44,577 bases of DNA, from contig PBDY01000015.1 in assembly GCA_002717445.1 (NCBI GenBank), positions 1 through 44,577 on the forward strand, read 5' to 3'. A program made the position numbers and the translations under genes. The stretch is from Gammaproteobacteria bacterium. Its GTDB lineage: Bacteria > Pseudomonadota > Gammaproteobacteria > Steroidobacterales > UBA11654. Every line of letters begins with the position of its first letter. The stretch's first letter is position 1. The notes under the pieces were generated by a model, which did not search any database, was not told the DNA's origin, and saw only the letters and a list, made by a program, of their open reading frames with translations. Shown one piece after another: positions 30,633 to 38,490 of this stretch.

Positions 30633-31301
30633 CTAGTCTCGTTTTCTGTTTTGTCTTCTCCACTCTTCAGGATCTAAAAAATCACCGCTCCATATACCAG
30701 CTCTATTGGTCATAGCCTCTATCATCTCATTCTCATAACGAGATGAATATCGAATATAGGCCAGTGCCATTCCTGTTCGAACCATTTCCGATTGTAGATC
30801 AATATCGTTCGCATAACAGATGCTCAGTGTTCTGCCATATTTGTCCAATCCTTCATCTGTGCATTGAACTTCATGTTTGCCAATCAACTTTTTAAGTGCT
30901 GCCGTTGCCTTTTTCCCGCATGCCCATATCTTTCCATTGGGTTTTTCGCAGTACTGAGTCAACCCATAGAAGTAGGACTCTGGAGCATCGATACCACTGA
31001 ATCGAATCTTGGTGTTATTGATAGTAATGGTGTCGCCATCAACGACCGTGGCCTTCCCTTGGATATAGATTCTTGTTTCCTTTGCGTTCTGATTCATTCT
31101 CTCATCTCCCAGAGTGTCTTCGCGGTAATCCTCTTCGAGATCCATGGGTATCTCATCAGATTGAATCGGGGAATCAGTGATCGGCATATCGAAAGGATCG
31201 GGCTCGTCGTCGATCTCTTGAGCCAAGATGGAGAATGCATGGAAAGTGATTAATATCGGAACAATCAATGCTATTTTTTTAGTTTTCATGTTTAGTCTCA
31301 A
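30633..31301 (-). CDS. Secreted thermonuclease (SNase)-family protein
   Basis: Signal-like N-terminus; ATVVDGDTITINNTKIRFSGIDAPES; CTDEGLDKYGRTLSICYANDIDLQSEMVRTGMALAYIRYS. Confidence 0.88.
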   Translation of the reverse strand: MRLNMKTKKIALIVPILITFHAFSILAQEIDDEPDPFDMPITDSPIQSDEIPMDLEEDYREDTLGDERMNQNAKETRIYIQGKATVVDGDTITINNTKIRFSGIDAPESYFYGLTQYCEKPNGKIWACGKKATAALKKLIGKHEVQCTDEGLDKYGRTLSICYANDIDLQSEMVRTGMALAYIRYSSRYENEMIEAMTNRAGIWSGDFLDPEEWRRQNRKRD

Positions 31302-32125
31302 TTAAGTCTTTTATCAGTCAAGTATTTACCAATTCTCTTGGTTACTCTCATAGGAATACTTTTTGAGATTAATGCAAAAAACCTGTTCAACCAACCATTA
31401 ATTATCAAACTCTTCCCACTCATTACTGCTTTGTAGCCTTGTTCGGCGACTGTTTCAGAAGTCATCCATAAAAAATTGGGCGTATTTGCAACGTCTGGCA
31501 TATTTGCAGCAATATGAAACTCGCTCCGAGTTAGGCCTGGGCAGACTGCTGTACAAAAGATGCCTTGATCCATGTATTCAAAATGAATTCCTTGGGAAAG
31601 TTTGATTTGATAAATTTTTACAGGACTGTAAAGACCTCCTCTGTCCGCTGGAGGTATATACGGTGCCAAGGATGCGACATTGATGATCCTCCCATATTGG
31701 TTTTCAGTCATCGCAGGCAAAAATAAATGTATCAACTCGGTAACCGCAGCAACCATGACCTGTAGAAAGGCAGCATGAGTGCTCCACGAAATCTCTTCAA
31801 ATGATTCTGGATTGCCATACCCCGCATTATTTACGAGTGCATCAATATGAATATTGCGTTCGCGACAGAAATTAAAAATTTGTTTGGGTGCATCAACATC
31901 ACTGAGGTCTGCAGAGATAACATCTATTTTTTGATCCGGAGACAATTCAAGAAGCGCTTCTTTTAAAGCCTCTAATCTCTCTGTTCTCCTTGCAGTAAGA
32001 ACCAGATTGAAACCATTTTTGTAAAAGACTTCGGCAAATGATTTGCCAATTCCTGCGGATGCACCAGTGATTAGGGCAGTTTTCTTTTCATCATTCATTT
32101 CAGTGTTTAAGAAGGTTGTAACCAA
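31298..32125 (-). CDS. Short-chain dehydrogenase/reductase
   Basis: ALITGASAGIGKSFAEVFYKNGFNLVLTARR; VNNAGYGNPES; YSPVKIYQIKLSQGIHFEY; VCPGLTRSEF. The YxxxK position reads YSPVK. Confidence 0.88.
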   Translation of the reverse strand: MVTTFLNTEMNDEKKTALITGASAGIGKSFAEVFYKNGFNLVLTARRTERLEALKEALLELSPDQKIDVISADLSDVDAPKQIFNFCRERNIHIDALVNNAGYGNPESFEEISWSTHAAFLQVMVAAVTELIHLFLPAMTENQYGRIINVASLAPYIPPADRGGLYSPVKIYQIKLSQGIHFEYMDQGIFCTAVCPGLTRSEFHIAANMPDVANTPNFLWMTSETVAEQGYKAVMSGKSLIINGWLNRFFALISKSIPMRVTKRIGKYLTDKRLN

Positions 32126-32483
32126 TCAGACAAAGAAGAATGCCCAATAAGGTTTGGAGACCAACATAGGCAAGCATCTTGATGAATTCTCCGTTTTGAA
32201 TAAAAACTTGTGATTCCAAAGCAACTGCAGAGAATGTTGTGAACCCCCCCAAACATCCTATGGTGAGAAAAAAGAAAAGTTGTGTCTGATCGCCAACTTT
32301 TTGGGAGAAATAGCCTGACACCAATCCGATCATAAAGCATCCAATTAAGTTTACAATGACTGTCCCAAGCGGGAACGATACCGTGGATGACTTATCAATT
32401 AAGGATGTAACCGCATACCTAAATAACGTGCCCAGAAAACCCCCAAAACCAATGATCAGTGATGTTTTTAATATTTGACTCAT
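32100..32483 (-). CDS. crcB: Fluoride efflux transporter CrcB/Fluc
   Basis: ORF listed to 32540; likely start at MSQILKTSLIIGFGGFLGTLFRYAVTSLI; FPLGTVIVNLIGCFMIGLVSGYF; LTIGCLGGFTTFSAVALES. Confidence 0.93.
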   Translation of the reverse strand: MSQILKTSLIIGFGGFLGTLFRYAVTSLIDKSSTVSFPLGTVIVNLIGCFMIGLVSGYFSQKVGDQTQLFFFLTIGCLGGFTTFSAVALESQVFIQNGEFIKMLAYVGLQTLLGILLCLIGYNLLKH

Positions 32484-32484
32484 T

Positions 32485-33396
32485 TTAGTAAACCGACAAA
32501 TCCTCACCGACTGTAACCTTTCCTGAATACGTCGATTCAATCTCGTCTATGATGTCTAACTCGGTTGAACCCCAGAAAAGGATATGGGTCAATAGAAGTA
32601 ATTTTGGTTTTGTAATATTTGCAATCTCAGCAAGCTCAATCGTTGAGGTATGATGCTTTGAGTGATAGCTCTTCCAAACATCTGATCTCCGATCAAATCC
32701 GGATTGTGAATAAACTTCGTGAACCAAAATGTCGCAGCCTTTTGCAATCTCAACTAATTTCTCACTAGGTGCGGTATCACCTGAAATAACGATGGTTTTA
32801 TCGGCAGTAATGAATTTATAACCGAATGCATCGTCCCAAGAACCATGGTTAACCTTAAATGCAATGACCTCGACTAAATCGTCTTTGTATATCATGCCTT
32901 CATCAATCTCATCAACGTCTACGTTCCATCCAGTTTCATTTGCTGGTTCTGACCCGTCTATCCGATATCGAATATCAGAACCATATGCCGATAAAATGTT
33001 ATCTGTCATGGATTTAATGCCTCTAGGGCCAAATACTTTTAGTGGAGTCTCACGTTCAAGAACCCAAGGCGTAAAGATTAAATCTGGATATCCAGTTGTG
33101 TGATCCGAATGGAGATGAGTCAGAAAGGCTACTTCCAGATTACTGGGTTTAAGAGGTGCGAAACCTTCATTATCGATGGAATATAATTTATTGGCTTGTC
33201 TGACAATTCCAGGTCCGAAATCAACAATATATGATTTTTCCTGAACAATAATGGCCAATGATGGACCGGACCTATTGGGTTCAGCATTGGGTGTTCCTGT
33301 TCCCAATAATACCAATCGTGTCCCCTCAGTCTCTGACGCATCAATCGAAAAAATGCATATTGATGCAATGATAAATATTGGTAAAAAAAATCTCAT
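32485..33396 (-). CDS. Secreted metallo-beta-lactamase-fold hydrolase (arylsulfatase/RNase Z-like)
   Basis: Signal peptide; LVLLGTGTPNAEPNRSGPSLAIIV; FLTHLHSDHTTGYPDLIFTPWV; VISGDTAPSEKLVEIAKGCDILVHEVY; LLLLTHILFWGSTELDIIDEIE. Confidence 0.9.
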   Translation of the reverse strand: MRFFLPIFIIASICIFSIDASETEGTRLVLLGTGTPNAEPNRSGPSLAIIVQEKSYIVDFGPGIVRQANKLYSIDNEGFAPLKPSNLEVAFLTHLHSDHTTGYPDLIFTPWVLERETPLKVFGPRGIKSMTDNILSAYGSDIRYRIDGSEPANETGWNVDVDEIDEGMIYKDDLVEVIAFKVNHGSWDDAFGYKFITADKTIVISGDTAPSEKLVEIAKGCDILVHEVYSQSGFDRRSDVWKSYHSKHHTSTIELAEIANITKPKLLLLTHILFWGSTELDIIDEIESTYSGKVTVGEDLSVY

Positions 33397-33533
33397 GTGC
33401 CTTGCTTAATTATCTCTTTGATTTCTTTTTTTTGATCTGTTCGTTTGTATGTTTTCTTGGTTTCATGGATTTTTGAAATGGCATGACTGGGCGACTGTTT
33501 TCTGGTTTTAATTTTTTTCTTACTATGGGTCAT
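33393..33533 (-). CDS. Predicted 46-aa lysine-rich small protein (not in the supplied ORF track)
   Basis: Manual translation: MTHSKKKIKTRKQSPSHAISKIHETKKTYKRTDQKKEIKEIIKQGT*. Start overlaps upstream stop (ATGA at 33530-33533) and stop overlaps downstream MBL start (ATGA at 33393-33396). Confidence 0.65.
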   Translation of the reverse strand: MTHSKKKIKTRKQSPSHAISKIHETKKTYKRTDQKKEIKEIIKQGT

Positions 33534-34549
33534 TTCATCTCACTGATCCATTCTCTCATAAGGCTGATTGCTTCGGCATGCATAAGCGTTCTTCCTGATT
33601 CTGGCATCATGACATCTGGCTCATTCGAAAGCATGCGATACAAAAGTATCGATTCTTCAGGGTGTCCTGGAACAATTGAATAGCTAAGTCCCCCACTGCC
33701 TCTTCCAGCAGCGACCGGCTTTTTATAAACGCCATAATTCTTATCATCAATCGACAAATAGAGGCCTGACGAGCTTGCCGAACCTTCGGGAGAATGACAA
33801 TGACCACAATTGATATCTAAATACGATCTTGCCCTGAGACTGAGATCATAATTCTCATCAAACGCATCGATCATTAAATCATTTGTATAATCGCTTTTTT
33901 GTAAAATCCCTATGGCAGCCCAATGGTTTATCTGATTTCTTCTTATCCCATCAAGATAAATAAGCTGCTTATTAATGTTTCTAGGTTTTGGTCCTATTGG
34001 CTCTACTTCGTCATTCTTCAGATGACACTCCTTGCATTGGTTTTTGTTTGGCGCTCGGTAACGAATATAGCTTGAGTTCGAAGGAGTGAGAACATTTTTT
34101 ACATCAATGGTTTTGCCACCTAAAGCAAGGTATGCATCGTCTTGATCGGTATTCCAGACATAGGTCAGTGCATCCCAGCCATCTGCTTTGTGTAGTAATA
34201 GACGGGTCTCCAAGAGAAGCTCGTCTCCATCGGCTTTTTGATAAGAGAAGGTTTTAATCAATGCTGCGCCTATGGGAAATTCAAAAACTTCGTCCCCGTT
34301 AAATTCTGCAGTCATTCCATTTGGAACATATACAAAACGATGCTTGTCTGCGTAATCAGTGAACAGCGGTGTGATGAGGTCATATGGCACCACGTTTTCA
34401 TTGGGCAAATGATTCATTGGATCTGAAAAGAAATTGAACTCTGATAATCTGTTAGGGGGATCGTCTGAAAGAATTGAATCGTCATTCACTGCCAATGCAT
34501 TGCAAGAAATAAATAGAAGGATGATAAAGCGCAGCGAGTTAGATTTCAT
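33530..34549 (-). CDS. Secreted diheme c-type cytochrome-like protein (SO2930 / HNE_0200-type family)
   Basis: Signal peptide; two CxxCH motifs (NQCKECHLKNDEVEPIGPKPRNINKQL and INCGHCHSPEGSASSSGLYLS); DVMMPESGRTLMHAEAISLMREWI. Confidence 0.87.
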   Translation of the reverse strand: MKSNSLRFIILLFISCNALAVNDDSILSDDPPNRLSEFNFFSDPMNHLPNENVVPYDLITPLFTDYADKHRFVYVPNGMTAEFNGDEVFEFPIGAALIKTFSYQKADGDELLLETRLLLHKADGWDALTYVWNTDQDDAYLALGGKTIDVKNVLTPSNSSYIRYRAPNKNQCKECHLKNDEVEPIGPKPRNINKQLIYLDGIRRNQINHWAAIGILQKSDYTNDLMIDAFDENYDLSLRARSYLDINCGHCHSPEGSASSSGLYLSIDDKNYGVYKKPVAAGRGSGGLSYSIVPGHPEESILLYRMLSNEPDVMMPESGRTLMHAEAISLMREWISEMK

Positions 34550-34555
34550 TGCTCT

Positions 34556-35809
34556 CTAATCAATGACAACTGGCGATAATGGCTCAATTTTACCTTCATA
34601 ATCGGAGTGATCACGATTCAGCTGATTGGGTAATGAGAGCATGTATCTGATTGGGTTCATCACAGCAATCTTTATATCGCCATTGTCTTTAAGGACCAAT
34701 TTATCTTCATCTGGTTGCCCTAAGAGCATTTGCCTAAAGGGCAAAACACCATCCCAAAATATATCCGGCATCTCTCCGTCTGAAATTTCAAAAAGTATCG
34801 ATGCAATCTCTTTATCCAAATCAGGGTTGTCACCAGATCCACTTATTGAATTGTCATGTATTTGAACAGATCTAGGATGAGGGTAATACCCTGAGTCAGT
34901 GTAGTCTCCTGAGTCATCATCATTGATGTAACTGACTACAGCTATGCCTAGAGTCTCATGATTCTGAATTTGATTATCAAAAATCTCAATATCCGAATTG
35001 GCCATGATGATGATCCCTGTGCCTCTGGGTACTTCGCCGACGATATTTCCTTCGGGTGCAAAATTATCCGTGTTATTACTTTGTATCAGATTGTCAAACA
35101 CTCTTACATCGTGACCACCTTGTTGAGGCAGTCCCGGTAGGTCAAAGACTAAAATTCCGCCTGTATTGTCCTCAGCTGTATTGCTATAGACATCTGCATA
35201 ATATGAGTTTTCGATCTCAATCCCAGCAACATTAAACTTTGCAATTGAGTTTCTGACGATAATATTCTCTGATTGCCCGACATAGATCCCGGCATCGGAT
35301 GCCCCAATCGCAATACAGCCGTCTATAAGGACATTCTTTGACTCAACTGGGTAAAGTCCATAAGCTCCATTGGTTGACTTAGGGCCGCCCGACCATTCGG
35401 TTCTGATATTGATGAAAGAGATGCCATCACTGCCTTTTACCTTGATCGCATCGCCTTTTGCATCGAGAACAGCAAAGTCTTTTAATGTGACGTTGTCTGA
35501 AGTAACCATGAGCCCTTGTGCGCCCGACATCTGATTAGAAAAATTGAGGATTGTATATTCATGTCCATCCCCGTTAATTATTATATTATCAACATCCAAA
35601 GAGAGGCTGTCTTCAAGATTGTAGACGCCAGAGGTGAGTTGAATAGTATCTCCGGGATTTGCAAGGATAAGAGCCTCTTGTAGTCGATCTTGAGAGTTCT
35701 CGGAGGGTGGGATGATAATGACTTCCGAAAAGATATTGAATGAAGATACTATGCAGCAAATAATGACTAAAAAGCCCAACTGTTTTTTCAGATATCTTAC
35801 CATCCGCAT
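34556..35809 (-). CDS. Secreted parallel beta-helix protein
   Basis: Right-handed beta-helix pattern: LQEALILANPGDTIQLTSGVYNLEDSLSLDVDNIIINGDGHEYTIL... VLIDGCIAIGASDAGIYVGQSENIIVRNSIAKFNVAGIEIENSYYADVYSNTAEDNTGGILVFD; partner of adjacent cytochrome. Confidence 0.9.
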   Translation of the reverse strand: MRMVRYLKKQLGFLVIICCIVSSFNIFSEVIIIPPSENSQDRLQEALILANPGDTIQLTSGVYNLEDSLSLDVDNIIINGDGHEYTILNFSNQMSGAQGLMVTSDNVTLKDFAVLDAKGDAIKVKGSDGISFINIRTEWSGGPKSTNGAYGLYPVESKNVLIDGCIAIGASDAGIYVGQSENIIVRNSIAKFNVAGIEIENSYYADVYSNTAEDNTGGILVFDLPGLPQQGGHDVRVFDNLIQSNNTDNFAPEGNIVGEVPRGTGIIIMANSDIEIFDNQIQNHETLGIAVVSYINDDDSGDYTDSGYYPHPRSVQIHDNSISGSGDNPDLDKEIASILFEISDGEMPDIFWDGVLPFRQMLLGQPDEDKLVLKDNGDIKIAVMNPIRYMLSLPNQLNRDHSDYEGKIEPLSPVVID

Positions 35810-37605
35810 ACCCTTCCCTTGTTTTGTTCATCCAACCAATCTTTGAGGGGGGCATAGTAATTCAGCAAAGATTTTCCACTGAGTGTTCTCTGACCCGTGA
35901 TCGTCTCAAGTGCATCGGGCCAAGGTTGACTTTGTCCAATAGCAAGCATATTTCTCAATCGTAAGCCAGCTTCCTCATTTGCATAGATGGAACACTCGTG
36001 GAGATTTCCTTCAACCCCCATCGTTTGACATAATGCTTCGTGAAATTGGTATTGCAGAACCCTAGCAAGATAATATCGTGTGTAAGGTGTATTTCCAGGA
36101 ATATGATATTTTGCTCCAGGGTCAAACGCATCGGCTGGTCGCTCAATTGGAGATGCAACACCTTGATATTTTTCTCTCAACTCCCACCAGTAGTCATTGA
36201 GCTCTTCTTCACTCAGACTCCCATCAAAAACAGCCATCCTCCATTTATCAAGCATCAGTGTCCAGGGCACAGCCACAACTCCCTCTAATGCTTGTTTCAT
36301 CAGTAAACCTATTGCATTTTCCTTGCTTCTTTCAGCCTCTTCTTCTGAAATGAAACCAATATTTCTCAAATAACTTGGCGTGATGGACAAAGAAAGTAAA
36401 TCACCTACAGCCTCATGAAAGCCATCATTCGCACCGCTCTGAAAGATCTCAGGTAAATCGGCATATGCTTGATAATAAAAGATATGGCCCAACTCATGGT
36501 GGATCGTAATGAAGTCCTCTTCATTCTTTTCTATACACATTTTGATCCTAAGATCTTGCTTTTGGCTATCTATGTCCCAAGCACTTGCGTGGCAAACAAC
36601 ATCTCTATCTTTCGGTTTAGTGAACAAGGAACGATCCCAGAAGGTATCAGGCAATGGGTCAAAACCCAATGAAAGGAAAAATGCTTCAGCAATTTCCACC
36701 ATTTCAACTTCTGAAAGCCCTCTATCTAGAATGATTTGAGTGAGATCAATTGAACTGGATTGTTCAAAGTCAAATACGATATCTGCAATATTACCCCAAG
36801 ATTGAGCCCACATATTTCCCAATAGATGAGCAGGTATTGGTTGATCAATTGGAACAATATCGTCTCCATAGTAATCATTGAGCTCTGCACGAACATGACA
36901 CTGTAAGCCTTCATATAATGGACGCATATCTTCATAGACTTGATCAACGAGAATAGAAAAATCTTCATTGGTCATGTCGTATTTACTGAACCAGAGATCA
37001 GACAATCCATTGAATCCGAGATCGTTTGAACCTTGGTTGCCAATATCAACCATCCTGAGATACTTTTCCTTCATGGGTTTACTGATCTCTCTCCAGCCTT
37101 CCCACGCTTTCAGAAGCTCGTCAGGATTTCTTGAGTTATCAATAATTGACTCAAAAGCTTCAAGGTCATAACAATCATTGTCAGTGAAGCAATGTTGTCC
37201 TGTACCATACGTTGCCTCAAGTTCAATCATAATTTGTGAAAGCTCACCCGCCAGATCGTCATCGAGAGGCGGAGGCATCACAAAACCATTCTTAATTAGA
37301 TTCAGAGCTCTTCGATCAGATGGGTCCAGATCTAAATCATCAAAGGTTGCTGCTTTTCTAGCATCTTCTAAGGCTTCAAGGGTATATCTCTTGGAATAAT
37401 CTGCAGCTATCACTTGGGAGTCATGGCTGATAAAGTTTGATGCTAGCCAAAAAGCTGATGAAATTACAGGCCCCTCTTCAGTAGCCATCTTTTCATAATC
37501 AGATAGAAATTCTTTTGCATCACTTTGAGATACTTGGCTGCCTTGATCATTAGAGCATGCAGTAATGAGCATTAGAAAAAATGCACTTAGAAATATTTTT
37601 TTCAT
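35797..37605 (-). CDS. Peptidase M2 (angiotensin-converting-enzyme-like) lipoprotein
   Basis: Lipobox LITAC; ITIHHELGHIFYYQAYADLPEIFQSGANDGFHEAVGDLLSLSIT (HEXXH plus downstream Glu); ~600 aa typical of M2. Confidence 0.93.
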   Translation of the reverse strand: MKKIFLSAFFLMLITACSNDQGSQVSQSDAKEFLSDYEKMATEEGPVISSAFWLASNFISHDSQVIAADYSKRYTLEALEDARKAATFDDLDLDPSDRRALNLIKNGFVMPPPLDDDLAGELSQIMIELEATYGTGQHCFTDNDCYDLEAFESIIDNSRNPDELLKAWEGWREISKPMKEKYLRMVDIGNQGSNDLGFNGLSDLWFSKYDMTNEDFSILVDQVYEDMRPLYEGLQCHVRAELNDYYGDDIVPIDQPIPAHLLGNMWAQSWGNIADIVFDFEQSSSIDLTQIILDRGLSEVEMVEIAEAFFLSLGFDPLPDTFWDRSLFTKPKDRDVVCHASAWDIDSQKQDLRIKMCIEKNEEDFITIHHELGHIFYYQAYADLPEIFQSGANDGFHEAVGDLLSLSITPSYLRNIGFISEEEAERSKENAIGLLMKQALEGVVAVPWTLMLDKWRMAVFDGSLSEEELNDYWWELREKYQGVASPIERPADAFDPGAKYHIPGNTPYTRYYLARVLQYQFHEALCQTMGVEGNLHECSIYANEEAGLRLRNMLAIGQSQPWPDALETITGQRTLSGKSLLNYYAPLKDWLDEQNKGRVCGW

Positions 37606-37645
37606 ATGAAGATTATAACTTGATTAACTATCCACTTTTATAGCT

Positions 37646-37667
37646 AAATGCAAAAGAATCTGCATTT
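37646..37667. other. 7-bp perfect inverted repeat in intergenic region upstream of the M2 peptidase gene
   Basis: aaatgca-aaagaatc-tgcattt; possible operator or weak hairpin. Confidence 0.3.
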
Positions 37668-37723
37668 ACTGTTTCTTGCGCAGCCACGCTCTGTTTTCTT
37701 GCTGTCGAGCTTTTTAATAGCGC

Positions 37724-38356
37724 CTATCTAGATTTATGATCCATCTCTGTTCCTTTTTTGAATACTTTTACTTCTATCACCTGACCATCTCTGTCATAGT
37801 ATTCCCAAGGGCCCATAAGCTTGCCATTTTTGTGGTGACCCCGACGCTCCAACTGTCCATTGTCATGAAACCACTCGAAAAGACCCTCGGATTGACCATT
37901 TGACATTTGCCCAGAATAAAGCAACGCCCCGTTATCATGGAATCCCTGCCATAATCCATTTTCTTTTCCTTTCGTAAATTCGCCTTTATAAGCCAATTGG
38001 CCACTTTCATAAAAATACTCCCAAATACCATCTTGAATATTATTTTTAAATTCTCCTCTTATTTCCACTTGACCATTTTCAAAAAACCACTCAGCGCTTT
38101 TTTGTTGGCCATTAACAAATGTGGCTTTATTAGTCAGTTTCCCAGTTTCTTCATCAAATTGTTCCCATGTGCCCTCTTCTTTACCTTCTTTCCAGAATTC
38201 TCTTCGAATCAGATTGCCATTTTTACAATCAAATGCTTCTATCAAACCATGTTTTAAGCCATCTTTATATTCACCTCTCCATTTAATCTGATCCGATTGC
38301 TCACCTTCGTAAAAATACTCGTATAGTCCATTTTTAATTTTCTCTTTCTTGTTCAT
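37724..38356 (-). CDS. MORN-like repeat protein (YwqK-type antitoxin-family repeats)
   Basis: Repeated G.W..(Y/F)...G.L...G.(F/Y).(N/K)G pattern: GEFKNNIQDGIWEYFYESGQLAYKGEFTKGKENGLWQGFHDNGALLYSGQMSNGQSEGLFEWFHDNGQLERRGHHKNGKLMGPWEYY. Confidence 0.82.
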   Translation of the reverse strand: MNKKEKIKNGLYEYFYEGEQSDQIKWRGEYKDGLKHGLIEAFDCKNGNLIRREFWKEGKEEGTWEQFDEETGKLTNKATFVNGQQKSAEWFFENGQVEIRGEFKNNIQDGIWEYFYESGQLAYKGEFTKGKENGLWQGFHDNGALLYSGQMSNGQSEGLFEWFHDNGQLERRGHHKNGKLMGPWEYYDRDGQVIEVKVFKKGTEMDHKSR

Positions 38357-38490
38357 GGGTCATTTATATCAGAAACCAGAAATATCCTTAAATAATTGAA
38401 TTAGAGTTAAAAATAATAATTCATTTCATTTGCTATCTTTTGTTTACTTTGGCATCTTAACGTAGAAAGGTTTTTTTTATTTAACAGAGG

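Noticed and set aside
31298-33396. Possible fluoride riboswitch upstream of crcB
   Set aside because: crcB is tightly packed behind the MBL gene (32483 versus 32485), leaving no room for the riboswitch leader.
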